Source: Candidatus Hydrogenedentota bacterium
GTDB taxonomy: Bacteria; UBA8481; J006
Length of the DNA stretch: 42,436 nucleotides
Reading direction: 5' to 3'
Assembly: GCA_003697085.1 (NCBI GenBank)
Contig: RFFU01000034.1
Location: 1-42,436 of the forward strand
Shown piece after piece: positions 7,962 through 16,086 of this stretch. The notes below the pieces were generated by a model, which did no database searches, was not told where the DNA came from, and worked only from the letters and a program-made list of their open reading frames with translations. The stretch's first letter is position 1. Each line of letters begins with the position of its first letter. The translations under genes and the position numbers were made by a program.

Positions 7962-9407
7962 TTATTCCTTGACACGATAAGGGTTCGGAAAGAATGAGAG
8001 ATAAACCGCGTCCTCGCGGGACAACAGGATCTTTTCGGGCCCTGCGCGCCGTCCTTGCCCCAAAATTAAAATTCGGTCCGCTTGTCTCAACCCGCAAAAG
8101 ACGATCTCCTTCCCGAAGAGAACCTTTGCGCGATGGGCCAACGACACGCGCCACTCGCGGTTTGCGAAATTGAGACTTCGGTCGGCGGCGAACCCCAGAA
8201 CAAGGTGATAAGAACCGTTTGGAAGCCGCAAAAGCACTTCGTCCGTGAAAACGTCTCCGGAAACAGTGATCGGCAGCCCGCGTTCCAAGCGCGTCTTCAT
8301 CCCCCCGGCAAGGGGATTGAGATACAGCGATTCGACCGGGGGGAGATGCCAGACGGCCGCCCCGCATTCGAAAATGAGCAGGACCACAAGAAACATCGCC
8401 GCCCCCGGACGCGCCGTCAAAAAATTCCCGATTCCGAATCCCGCCAAAAGAAGAAGCGTTCCGACCAGCGGAAGCAAATGCCGCGTCCCCTCGCGAAGAA
8501 ACCCGTGCGCACCGATTGCAACCAGAATTCCGAATCCCAGGTGCAATAGAAGGAGCCTGACGAACGGAGGAAAGGGCCGCTTCAAAGCCCCCAACGCCGT
8601 AATCAAGACCGAAACAGGAATCCCCGCGATCAACCAGAACAAAGCGTAATGCCACTCGGGACGTGGTTTCAACCCGAAATAAAGCACCGGCGGCCGCATC
8701 CGCGATGCTTGACCAAGAATATGATCCGCGAGATCTCCGGGAAAGACCAAAAGCGCCGGGTAGGCGATTATCAGGCCCACGAGGACCGCCAGGAGATAGA
8801 AAAGGGTATTCTTCCCGTCGAGCGGAAGATAACCGCGAAGAAACCGCGCCCAGAAAGGAAGGAGAAGAACCGCGGGCAGGAGGGTGATCTTCGTTCCGAT
8901 TCCGATACCGGCCAAAAGGCCGGTCACGATCCACTGGCGCCGTGCCGTCGCTTCTGCCCCATTTACCAAAACCAGCAGAAGAATGGCGGTCGCCGTCATA
9001 TCCGGACTCACCGTGACGGCCAGGCTCGACAACGGCGGCATTAGAACGAACAAAAACGCCGTCATCCATCCCGCAACCGTGCCTCGAACCATCGCCAGCG
9101 CTTCGCACACACGGCCGATCGCGAAGGCATTCAAAAGAATCGGAACAACGCGTAACCCTTCGAGCATTCCTCCGCTGAGAAACCATCCCAATCCCGCCAT
9201 CAACTTCGCGGGGCTGGCGTGTTCCATACCCGTCCACGCCGCCCGAAAGCCCCCTCTCCCCGCCATCCAGGCCAGAACCGCCTTCGCATTCGCGATTACC
9301 ACGCCCTCTTCGAACGTCAATCCGTAGTACTGCCCCCGCCAAAGAAGCACCGACAGAACGAAAAGTGGAACCAGCCTTACGCTCTTCACTTTTCCAAAAG
9401 GGGTCAT
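7962..9407 (-). CDS. GT-C / PMT-like membrane glycosyltransferase (ArnT-type family)
   Basis: A 481-residue polytopic membrane protein. About ten hydrophobic segments run from residue 10 to 340, with a short acidic first loop (TFEEG near 31-35) in the place where GT39/GT83-type enzymes carry their catalytic aspartate/glutamate. The last ~120 residues are soluble. Such enzymes use polyprenyl-phosphate sugars to glycosylate lipids or proteins on the outer face of the inner membrane. The ATG, and the encoded MTPF, lies inside a copy of the RAYT-associated repeat at 9398-9427; GTG at codon 7 is an alternative start. No good ribosome site is visible. Divergent from a GT4 gene, so an envelope polysaccharide role is likely but unproved. 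Confidence 0.72.
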   Translation of the reverse strand: MTPFGKVKSVRLVPLFVLSVLLWRGQYYGLTFEEGVVIANAKAVLAWMAGRGGFRAAWTGMEHASPAKLMAGLGWFLSGGMLEGLRVVPILLNAFAIGRVCEALAMVRGTVAGWMTAFLFVLMPPLSSLAVTVSPDMTATAILLLVLVNGAEATARRQWIVTGLLAGIGIGTKITLLPAVLLLPFWARFLRGYLPLDGKNTLFYLLAVLVGLIIAYPALLVFPGDLADHILGQASRMRPPVLYFGLKPRPEWHYALFWLIAGIPVSVLITALGALKRPFPPFVRLLLLHLGFGILVAIGAHGFLREGTRHLLPLVGTLLLLAGFGIGNFLTARPGAAMFLVVLLIFECGAAVWHLPPVESLYLNPLAGGMKTRLERGLPITVSGDVFTDEVLLRLPNGSYHLVLGFAADRSLNFANREWRVSLAHRAKVLFGKEIVFCGLRQADRILILGQGRRAGPEKILLSREDAVYLSFFPNPYRVKE

Positions 9408-9427
9408 TCTTACACTTTTTCACTTTC
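9398..9427 (-). repeat. solitary copy of the RAYT-associated 30-bp repeat
   Basis: Read on the minus strand it contains GTGTAAGAATGACCCCTT, matching the terminal repeats of the transposase unit at 22858-23932 with only a few changes. It covers the start codon and first codons of the glycosyltransferase gene ending at 7962. Confidence 0.7.
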
Positions 9428-9764
9428 GGATTTCTTCGATTTTCGATAATAATCCCTCTATGCCACCGGGTCCACGAATTCGGCCGTTGCCTGTTTTAAA
9501 ATTATTTTGTGCCGGATATGTTTTTCCTCCTATAAAATTCCCGCCTCATTCCGGACCGCGGAATGGAGCGCAGATTCTCGAATCCACGGATTGCCGATCC
9601 GAGTTTCTTCCGATGAGAGAATCCGTTCCCCTTTCCTTCGCTATGATGAAGCGCAGACTTTCCCGTCTACGCTTGAATGCAGACTCCCCAGTTCGCCGAC
9701 TTCTCGCCGAACGTTTCCCGATAAGACACTCCCCTCGCCTCCACCGGCCCGACATCGAGGAAAA
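9428..9764. other. divergent intergenic region between two glycosyltransferase genes
   Basis: About 340 bases without a convincing gene. The left third is AT-rich. A minus-strand TATTAT box, with no good -35, may serve the GT-C gene. A plus-strand promoter candidate lies at 9507-9536. An open frame continuing the GT4 gene upstream exists, but it lacks GT4 similarity and a ribosome site, so I treat it as leader. Confidence 0.5.
9507..9536 (+). promoter_or_regulatory. candidate promoter for the GT4 gene
   Basis: TTGTGC and TATAAA are separated by 18 bases within the most AT-rich part of the divergent spacer. Transcription would start near 9543 and leave a leader of roughly 220 bases. Confidence 0.45.
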
Positions 9765-10964
9765 ATGAATCCTCTCGTCATCGGCGAGGTCTTCTTTCCT
9801 GATACGGTTGGAGGAGCCGGGCGGGTGATGGCGGAGGAGGTGCGTTGGCTCACGAAGATGGGACACGATGTTCGAGTCATTACGCGGCAGACCTCCCGCC
9901 GCCAACCTCTGTATGAAAAACTTCCCGACGGAGCCGAAATCCATCGCTTCCCCGTCGATACGCGGACACCGCAGGGACTCTTTCGCACAACGCGTTCCGG
10001 GATCCACGAGTTGGTGTCCCGCGTCACGCGGGACTGGCATCCCACTCTCGTTCACTTCCACCAGCCTCACGTCGCTCATCACGCTTTGCAAGACCGATTG
10101 ATCCAGGGCCTCCCCACCCTCGCGACGTTTCACTCCAGTTGGGCGGACGAAATGAGGAATCGGGGCGGACTCTTTCCCCTGTTGGCTCCGATCGCGGCCC
10201 GGTTGGAGCGGTCCGCGCTGTCGTCCGTCGATCGAATCATCGTTCTGTCGGAATATTCCCGCCGCCGACTTCTCCGTATCGTGGATGAACCGAGCATGAT
10301 TCACAGGATTCCGGGAGGAGTCGATCCCGAACGATTCCCTTGCAAGACCGCGACTCCGGTCGGCAGACCTCCTCGCATCTTGACGATCCGAAATCTCGTT
10401 CCGCGAATGGGAATCGAATCCCTGATCGAGGCGGCTGTGATCCTGAAGATTCGCAACCGCCCCGTCCGCCTCACGATCGGCGGCGAGGGGCCGTTGAGAC
10501 CAACCCTGGAGAGCCGCGCCCGGGATTTGGGTGATCTCTGCCGGTTCGTCGGACACATTCCGGAACGAGAATTGGCAAGATTTTACCGTGAGGCGGACCT
10601 CTTCGTGATTCCGTCGAAGGCGATCGAAGGCTTCGGTCTGGTCATCCTCGAGTCTTTCGCCTCCGGTACCCCCGTTCTCGGCACACCCGTCGGCGCGATA
10701 CCCGAGCTGGTCGGACTGCAGGGCACGGGCTTCGTCACGGCGGGGGTGGGTGCGGAGGCTTTGGCGGACGGAATCGCGGCGTTGCTCGAACGCGGCCTTC
10801 CGGAACCACGATTCCTGCGGGCGATCGCCGAAAGCAAAACATGGCGTAAACGCTCTGAAAACCTTCTGACGGTCTTTTCCGAGTTGACCTCGCGGGGAAG
10901 GAAATCGATCCGCGACGGACGCGCTCCCGAGCGGGAAGCGAAGGACGGTGCTGTTGCCCCGTGA
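9765..10964 (+). CDS. glycosyltransferase family 4 (GT-B fold)
   Basis: A 399-residue retaining glycosyltransferase. The N-terminal acceptor domain opens with PDTVGGAGRV (12-21), the glycine loop of GT4 enzymes. In the C-terminal donor domain IPGGVD (182-187) and GGEGPLR (239-245) precede the ExxxxxxxE nucleotide-sugar motif, EGFGLVILE, with glutamates at 288 and 296. GT4 enzymes transfer sugars from UDP- or GDP-sugars at the inner face of the membrane, usually in LPS, exopolysaccharide or glycolipid synthesis; donor and acceptor cannot be read. The ATG follows GAGG by four bases, which decides the start over a longer frame upstream. The stop overlaps the next gene (GTGA). Confidence 0.92.
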   Translation: MNPLVIGEVFFPDTVGGAGRVMAEEVRWLTKMGHDVRVITRQTSRRQPLYEKLPDGAEIHRFPVDTRTPQGLFRTTRSGIHELVSRVTRDWHPTLVHFHQPHVAHHALQDRLIQGLPTLATFHSSWADEMRNRGGLFPLLAPIAARLERSALSSVDRIIVLSEYSRRRLLRIVDEPSMIHRIPGGVDPERFPCKTATPVGRPPRILTIRNLVPRMGIESLIEAAVILKIRNRPVRLTIGGEGPLRPTLESRARDLGDLCRFVGHIPERELARFYREADLFVIPSKAIEGFGLVILESFASGTPVLGTPVGAIPELVGLQGTGFVTAGVGAEALADGIAALLERGLPEPRFLRAIAESKTWRKRSENLLTVFSELTSRGRKSIRDGRAPEREAKDGAVAP

Positions 10965-11428
10965 AGCTTCAACGAATCATATCCGGGGGACAAACCGGGG
11001 TCGATCGCGCTGCGCTCGATGTCGCGAGGCTTCTGAAGATCGACCACGGAGGATGGTGCCCCGCGGGACGCCGGGCCGAGGATGGGCGGATTCCGGAGGA
11101 GTATAACCTTCGCGAGACGCGGGAGGAAGATTACTCCGTTCGAACCCAGCGGAATGTCGCCGATTCCGACGGGACTCTGATCCTCTTCTCTCCTCCGTTG
11201 TCCGGAGGCACCGCCTTTACGCTGAAATGCGCCCGCCAACTTCACAAATCTTGCCGAATAGTGAACCTGGATACCCCCGACCACCCCGCGGAGATCTGGA
11301 AGTGGATCGCGAAAAACGAGATAAAGGTACTCAACGTCGCCGGGCCTCGGGAAAGCCAGCGGCCGGGAATTTATGATCGCGCCCGGACATATCTTGAAGC
11401 GCTTCTGAAACCCCGCTCACCCCGATAA
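10961..11428 (+). CDS. YpsA/LOG-like Rossmann protein (putative molybdenum carrier family)
   Basis: A 155-residue single-domain protein beginning at GTG that overlaps the GT4 stop. RIISGGQTGVDRAALDVA (residues 5-22) is the nucleotide-binding glycine loop of the circularly permuted YpsA group, and GTLILFSPPLSGGTAFT (71-87) forms the second conserved strand-loop. The group is related to LOG/DprA Rossmann proteins and is often annotated as putative molybdenum carrier. That name derives from structural genomics of a relative; the in vivo role is unknown. Nucleotide or ADP-ribose-like ligand binding is a reasonable inference. Start chosen by translational coupling. Confidence 0.82.
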   Translation: MKLQRIISGGQTGVDRAALDVARLLKIDHGGWCPAGRRAEDGRIPEEYNLRETREEDYSVRTQRNVADSDGTLILFSPPLSGGTAFTLKCARQLHKSCRIVNLDTPDHPAEIWKWIAKNEIKVLNVAGPRESQRPGIYDRARTYLEALLKPRSPR

Positions 11429-11665
11429 CTCCGCCACGCACACCCGCCCGCGTTTTTTTCCACCGTCCTTGAATTACGGGGGAATGGCAAATTGTGAGCA
11501 GGGTCGAATATCGGCAGACAGGCCTTCCTGGGAGCACGCGCATCTTGCCCGCAAAAACGGGTTTGTAAAGGACCACCTTTCGGCCTCCCCGATCTTATCC
11601 GGGGTCTTGTCCGGGAGTGGACTGACACGATCCGACAAAAGACGCCCATTTTCTCCGTGCCCCCC
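11429..11665. other. intergenic strip with repeat-like sequence
   Basis: No gene is supported. It contains CCTTGAATTACGG at 11467-11479, repeated at 11664-11676 in the next promoter region. It also contains a GGGAGCACGCGCATCTTGCC block near 11530-11550 that resembles dispersed repeats I associate with environmental genomes, and a small hairpin around GCCCGCAAAAACGGG. A T-run at 11452-11458 follows GC-rich sequence, but I could not build a stem in front of it. Confidence 0.35.
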
Positions 11666-11694
11666 TTGAATTACGGCACCTTTTTTGCTAATTT
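11666..11694 (+). promoter_or_regulatory. candidate promoter for the DUF1573 operon
   Basis: TTGAAT and TAATTT are spaced by 17 bases, and an overlapping GCTAAT lies two bases earlier. The start of transcription would fall around 11700, a few bases before ATG 11705, which has no ribosome site; the message may be leaderless or nearly so. Confidence 0.4.
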
Positions 11695-11704
11695 CAACCT
11701 CGAA

Positions 11705-12442
11705 ATGATAAGGCCCTTCTTCAAGGAAAGAATTGCATTTCGCCGGAAGGCACCTCGCCGGATGCCGTCCCTTGCCTTTACTACTCTTCCTTCTCTCCTT
11801 CTTCTCGGCAGTTTCACCTTTTTCCTCGCACCTCCCGCCCGGGCTCGCCTGACATTTCACCCGACGATCTACGAGGAGAAAGCCGATTACCTCGATACCC
11901 AGACCGTCGCGGTCTATCATTTTCGAAACGAGGGAGACAAAACCGTCACGATAAGGAAAGTCAGAGCCTCCTGCGGGTGCACGGTTCCTCAACTCGACAA
12001 ACGCGTTTACCTTCCCGGCGAAACGGGTGTTCTGCGCGCTTTCTTCGCCTTCGGTTCCCGCTCCGGAAAGCAAGAAAAGAAGATACGCATCTGGACGAAT
12101 GAAAAAGACTTGAAAAAACCCTATGAGTTGATCCTGCGGACGGAAATCCCCCGAGCGGTCCGGTTCAGCCCGATTTTCCTCCATTGGGGGCGGGGAGATA
12201 CTCCGATCACGCGCACCGTGAACGCTTGGGTCGAGGCCGATTCGCCTGTAAAAATACTCTCCATCGACGAGCCCGCCCCGGATTTTTCGGTTCGCCTCCA
12301 GGTCCTAAAACCCGGCAGAGGCTACCTAATTCTCGTAACACCGCGTGATACCGCCAAACCGAAGATGAGGCGTATCGATATCCAGACAGATTTTCCGCGG
12401 AAAAAGCCGCTCTCTTACTCGATCTACTGCTCCATTCGTTGA
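11705..12442 (+). CDS. DUF1573 family exported protein
   Basis: A 245-residue protein with a hydrophobic segment at about 22-42 ending in PPARARL, a likely signal peptide or anchor. A DUF1573 domain follows, an immunoglobulin-like (ASPM/MSP-type) fold. Its hallmark is clear: FRNEGDKTVTIRKVRASCGC at 73-92, then PGETG. The CGC cysteine pair faces the periplasm. The role of DUF1573 is unknown; it is common in Bacteroidota, Planctomycetota and relatives. It lies 6 bases ahead of the rhodanese gene. Start 11705 is preferred for the leader; ATG 11762 would still retain the hydrophobic segment, so the exact N-terminus is unsure. Confidence 0.8.
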   Translation: MIRPFFKERIAFRRKAPRRMPSLAFTTLPSLLLLGSFTFFLAPPARARLTFHPTIYEEKADYLDTQTVAVYHFRNEGDKTVTIRKVRASCGCTVPQLDKRVYLPGETGVLRAFFAFGSRSGKQEKKIRIWTNEKDLKKPYELILRTEIPRAVRFSPIFLHWGRGDTPITRTVNAWVEADSPVKILSIDEPAPDFSVRLQVLKPGRGYLILVTPRDTAKPKMRRIDIQTDFPRKKPLSYSIYCSIR

Positions 12443-12448
12443 CCCGCG

Positions 12449-12910
12449 ATGTTTCTTCAACCTCTGCGAAGAAGCCTCACGGAAGCGCTGATTCTCCTTC
12501 TCGCCGCGTTCCCGCCCGCCGCTTTTGATCTCCTTTCCCTCGAATTTTCGTGGACGCCCGGGGCGCTCTCACGCGCCATGCCGGCTGAAACAACCGTCGT
12601 CCGATCTGGAGAGATGTCACTGAAGGAGATTCTCTCATCTGATACTCCCATCCTCTGGGTCGATGCCAGAAGGGAGATCGACTACGAGAAGGAGCACATC
12701 CCCGGCGCTCTTCTCCTCAACGAAGAGAACTGGAACGAGGCCGCCGGGCGTTTCTTCGAAGCCTGGTCGCCGGAAGTCCTCGTCGTCGTCTACTGTAACA
12801 GCGTTTCCTGCGGGCGAAGCCATCATATCGCAAAGCGTCTGAAGGAGGAGGCGGGTCTGGACAATGTGGTCGTCCTCGCCGGAGGTTGGCAGGCGTGGAA
12901 GAATCGCTGA
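12449..12910 (+). CDS. exported rhodanese-like domain protein
   Basis: A 153-residue protein. Residues 8-45 hold a hydrophobic leader that ends near SRAMPAE, so the domain is probably periplasmic. The rhodanese fold is shown by LWVDARREIDYEKEHIPGAL (69-88) and the active-site loop VYCNSVSCG with Cys116 as the expected persulfide carrier and Cys121 nearby, then LAGGWQAW near the C-terminus. Rhodaneses move sulfane sulfur or act as thiol redox modules. It stands between DUF1573 and a MauE-like membrane protein, an arrangement suggesting a thiol or persulfide relay at the membrane. A second cysteine in the loop is unusual for a plain sulfurtransferase. Confidence 0.86.
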   Translation: MFLQPLRRSLTEALILLLAAFPPAAFDLLSLEFSWTPGALSRAMPAETTVVRSGEMSLKEILSSDTPILWVDARREIDYEKEHIPGALLLNEENWNEAAGRFFEAWSPEVLVVVYCNSVSCGRSHHIAKRLKEEAGLDNVVVLAGGWQAWKNR

Positions 12911-13359
12911 ACACCCCCCGAACCGCCGGATTTCGGCGTCTCGTCAGCCGCTTCGGTTCCATGGCCGGAGCCGTCGTCGGAGCGGCTTTTCTGCTCGCCG
13001 GATTCTTGAAAACGCTCGATCCCGAATCGTTCCGCGCCTCTATCCTCTCTTTCCGCTTCGTCTCCGACACGACGGCCTTTACCGTCAGTCGAACGCTCCC
13101 TTGGGTCGAAATCGTCGTCGGCCTGGCGTTGCTTCTGAACTTTCTTCCCCGGGGCGCCCGGCTGATCTCCGCTATGCTGCTTCTCGTCTTCACGACGCTC
13201 TTCCTCCGCGCTCTCTTTTTGAAAATCGACATCAACTGCGGATGCTTCGGCCCCTCGAACAATCCCACCCCCGCCTACGGAGTCCTGCGTAATCTCCTTC
13301 TTCTCCTTCTTCTCTTCGTTCCCATTCCAAACGACGCTGGAGGTTCACCGGACCCCTGA
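12895..13359 (+). CDS. MauE/DoxX-like membrane protein
   Basis: A 154-residue integral membrane protein with four predicted helices (about 25-41, 69-85, 90-110, 128-145). The DoxX/MauE signature IDINCGCFG sits at 111-119 at the end of the third helix, with a cysteine pair. MauE takes part in disulfide handling for methylamine dehydrogenase maturation, but most relatives act outside that pathway. GTG at 12895 is selected because GGAGG lies nine bases upstream; an earlier in-frame TTG has no such site. The gene overlaps the rhodanese by 16 bases. Probably passes reducing equivalents to the exported rhodanese and DUF1573 partners; this is inference. Confidence 0.82.
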   Translation: MEESLNTPRTAGFRRLVSRFGSMAGAVVGAAFLLAGFLKTLDPESFRASILSFRFVSDTTAFTVSRTLPWVEIVVGLALLLNFLPRGARLISAMLLLVFTTLFLRALFLKIDINCGCFGPSNNPTPAYGVLRNLLLLLLLFVPIPNDAGGSPDP

Positions 13360-13469
13360 TCTTGACGGGAACCGGCTGAACGCAAGGCACAAGAGCAGGC
13401 GCGCCACGGGCGGGCAGGTACACCCGTCCCTCCATCCATCTCACCCCTCGTATTCGATTTCTTCCTCTT

Positions 13470-13680
13470 CCGTTCTTTCCGTGTATTTCGCGTCTTCCAT
13501 GTTTCCTTCCCTTCCGTGCCATTCCGTGTCTTCCGCGGTTCTTTTCCCTTCCGTCTCCTTCCGCGTGCTCCGTGGTTTTTCCAGCCGCGGCGTAGTCCGT
13601 CCGCTCCTCCTCTACCTCTTTATCCTTCCTTCTTCCCTTTGTCTTTTGCCTTTTTCCTTTTCCTTTTTTCGTGTCTTCCG
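13470..13680. repeat. dispersed low-complexity strip (TCCGTG and CCTTTTTCC words)
   Basis: A run of short words such as TTCCGTG, CTCCGTGG and TTTTGCCTTTTTCC. Matching words occur at 47-161, 16301-16342 and 40265-40335. It forms the spacer downstream of the MauE gene and continues into the last codons of the CobA-HemD gene from 13620, which explains that protein's lysine-rich tail. Confidence 0.55.
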
Positions 13681-15245
13681 TCATGGTGCCGTTCCGCCGC
13701 TTCGATGCACGTTTTCAGGATGTCCTCGATCCCCGGAGAAGCCGCGATCAACGGCTCGATTCCCCGCTTCTCGACGGCTTCCGCGGTCGTCTTGCCGATC
13801 GCGACGTACTCCGGTTCCGCCGGAAAAACATCCCCGTCGGACAACCGCAGATTTCGCGCCAATCCCTCGACGGCACTGGGCGAAGCGAGGAGAACGAGGT
13901 CGATTTCGTTCCGATCATAATACCCGAACACCTCCGGATCCTCTCGCGGTACCGTCTCATAACAGGCACAGAACGAAATCGCCTCGTCCGAAGCCTCCCG
14001 CAAGAGGGAAAGGAGGCGCGAGTTCCTTGCGCCGACGACGAGATACGACCGTTTCGAATTCCCTTTTTCCCTCTGCCACGTTTTCAGCAGGGACCGCGCC
14101 GAGGATTCGGGTGGTACAAGGTCCGCTTTGATCCGCATCGTTTCCCACAACGCGCGGCGGGTTCCGGCCCCGACCGCCGACACTCTCTTCCCCGACAAGA
14201 TTCTTCCGTCTTGTTCCCGCCGTTGGATTTCTTGGGCGAATATCTCGACCCCGGATCGAGACGTGAATGCAATGTCGGAAAAAGGTTCGAGTTGCCTGCG
14301 AAGGAATTCGTCGAGGACATCCGGAAACTCGATGCGTTCGACGACCGGGTGCGTCAATACCTGCGCTCCTTCTCGGCGAAAAGCCGCAAGCCACTCCCGC
14401 TGATGATTCGAGGGGCGGGTAAGGTGAATTCGTATTCCCTGGAGGCGGCGCCGGTGGAGCCAGTTCAACTTCTCGGCCTTGGCCGCCGCCTCGCCGACGA
14501 TAATAACCCCCGGCGACGCGATTCCCCGTTTCTGGACGATATTCGGAAGTGTCTCGAGCGTTCCCAAAGCCACGGTTTGCATCGGCCAGGTGGCCCACTG
14601 AACAACGGCCGCCGGCGTCGATGAAGGGCGGCCGCCCTTCATCAAGCGTTCGAAGATCGCCGGCATATTCTCCATTCCCATCAGGATCACCAACGTCCAG
14701 GACAGCCTTCCCAGCGCCTCGAAATCGGCGACGGGCGCACCCGATCCTCGGGAACTTCCGGTAATCACCAGAACTCCATCCGAAAGGCCGCGTTGAGTAA
14801 CGGGAATCCCGGCATAAGCCGGAGCCGCCAAGGCCGAAGAAATACCTGGAACGATCTCGAACGGAATTCCGGCTCTCTGGAGAAATTCCGCCTCGTCTCC
14901 CCCACGACCGAAAACGAGCGGATCGCCTCCCTTGAGCCGAACGATCACCGCTTCCTCACCGTATTCAAAATGCAAATCCCGAAGAAGTACGTTGATTTCT
15001 TCCTGCATCACGGCCCGATTCCGTTTTGTCGTAACGGTCCGACAGGATGGATTTCTTTGAAAAAGGGAACCATCGTAGGCCCGTTTTCCAACCGAGATTC
15101 GCCTCGCCTCCGCCCTTCCTAATGCAACTATCTCGGGATTCACCAACGCGTCGAATACCAGGACGTCGGCTTGCTGAATCAGTTCCAAGGCCCTGATTGT
15201 AAGCAGCCCCGGATCACCCGGGCCTGCACCGACAAGATAGATCAT
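13620..15245 (-). CDS. cobA-hemD: fused uroporphyrinogen-III C-methyltransferase / uroporphyrinogen-III synthase
   Basis: A 541-residue bifunctional enzyme. Residues 1-250 are SUMT (CobA): IYLVGAGPGDPGLLT at 2-16, RLKGGDPLVFGRGGDEAEF and PGISSALAAPAYAGIPVTQR. Residues ~265-520 are HemD, with the SRSG, VGAGT and LASPSAVEGL segments of that poorly conserved family. The pair closes the tetrapyrrole ring and methylates uroporphyrinogen III to precorrin-2, the branch point to siroheme and cobalamin. The siroheme product fits the nitrite/sulfite reductase in this window. The start at 15245 directly follows GAGGGAGGG. The last ~20 residues are lysine/arginine-rich and come from a dispersed low-complexity repeat, so they are probably not part of the fold. 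Confidence 0.93.
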   Translation of the reverse strand: MIYLVGAGPGDPGLLTIRALELIQQADVLVFDALVNPEIVALGRAEARRISVGKRAYDGSLFQRNPSCRTVTTKRNRAVMQEEINVLLRDLHFEYGEEAVIVRLKGGDPLVFGRGGDEAEFLQRAGIPFEIVPGISSALAAPAYAGIPVTQRGLSDGVLVITGSSRGSGAPVADFEALGRLSWTLVILMGMENMPAIFERLMKGGRPSSTPAAVVQWATWPMQTVALGTLETLPNIVQKRGIASPGVIIVGEAAAKAEKLNWLHRRRLQGIRIHLTRPSNHQREWLAAFRREGAQVLTHPVVERIEFPDVLDEFLRRQLEPFSDIAFTSRSGVEIFAQEIQRREQDGRILSGKRVSAVGAGTRRALWETMRIKADLVPPESSARSLLKTWQREKGNSKRSYLVVGARNSRLLSLLREASDEAISFCACYETVPREDPEVFGYYDRNEIDLVLLASPSAVEGLARNLRLSDGDVFPAEPEYVAIGKTTAEAVEKRGIEPLIAASPGIEDILKTCIEAAERHHDGRHEKRKRKKAKDKGKKEG

Positions 15246-15268
15246 CCCTCCCTCAAAACGATTCAAAA

Positions 15269-15327
15269 AAGAGGTCGTCAAAATATGTTCCCCACTCCAT
15301 TCTTCCAAATCTTCTGACCGACCTCTT
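15269..15327 (-). promoter_or_regulatory. promoter with flanking inverted repeat upstream of cobA-hemD
   Basis: On the minus strand TTGGAA (15308-15303) and TATTTT (15285-15280) are 17 bases apart. The pair is enclosed by a 9-bp inverted repeat, AAGAGGTCG at 15269-15277 and CGACCTCTT at 15319-15327. The repeat could be a regulator site bracketing the promoter or a transcript hairpin; I cannot tell which. Confidence 0.4.
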
Positions 15328-15427
15328 CGCATTCATCGTGCTCTCCAGTGTTTGGGGGCCAGGCATCATACGCCGCCAGCGAGATAAAATTCTTCAGGTA
15401 AAAAAAAACGGAACCTTCAGCAAATCT

Positions 15428-15772
15428 TCAGGGAAAATAGGGACCTCCCGGGCAACGACACTTCGCCCCCTTATGACCACACCGGTTGCAATAGTCCAGA
15501 AGGTCCGCCTGGCGCATTCCTTGCGCCTGCGCCTCATCCCGCACCTTTTGAATTCGCGCCTTCCGGGTCGCCGCGGGGATGGGGACAAGTAGTTTCTTCA
15601 ACTGTTTTTCCGTCGGAAGGTGATCCACGCAAAACCTCTGTCCGATGTATCGCCGACGTTTCTGCGTAACGACGGTCACCGCCCGTCCCGGCTTCTTACG
15701 GTTCAACTCGGCACCACACTTACTGCAAGTGCCGGCGGTCACGACGAGGGTTTTAAACAACTGAATCTTCAA
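15428..15772 (-). CDS. small zinc-ribbon protein of unknown function
   Basis: A 114-residue protein I do not recognise. It has four cysteine-containing knuckles: CSKC at 16-19, C48 with H51 (CVDH), CNRC at 95-98 and CRC at 105-107, fitting one or two structural zinc sites. Between them lies a basic linker. It has no signal peptide. The start appears to be TTG at 15772, nine bases after AGGGGA; no ATG or GTG is in frame nearby. It lies upstream of the CobA-HemD gene on the same strand, 182 bases before that start. Nucleic-acid or protein binding is possible but not shown. Confidence 0.6.
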   Translation of the reverse strand: MKIQLFKTLVVTAGTCSKCGAELNRKKPGRAVTVVTQKRRRYIGQRFCVDHLPTEKQLKKLLVPIPAATRKARIQKVRDEAQAQGMRQADLLDYCNRCGHKGAKCRCPGGPYFP

Positions 15773-16086
15773 TGGATTACATCCCCTTCCTATCTGGATT
15801 TTTTACACGTTCGGAATCGCTTCTCGACAAAGTAACCCGAACGATAAAAAGGGCATGGGAAACAAAGTTCTTCGCCGCCTTTTTGCTCCTCACCGTCACC
15901 CAAACTCCCGGATAAACACACCCCCATACTCTTTAAGAGACAATGATCTTATCTGACGATATCATTTCAGTCAAGGACAAAAACGACGTCGGAATGCATA
16001 AATTTCGGGTAAATCGGCTTTTTGTTCACAAACAACCGTTCCCCGATGCTCGATGGAAAGCATATTATTATTCAACATTCATGTAT

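Noticed and set aside
9507-9764. N-terminal extension of the GT4 protein
   Set aside because: No glycosyltransferase similarity before the ATG at 9765, which has a ribosome site; the proposed promoter lies within the extension.
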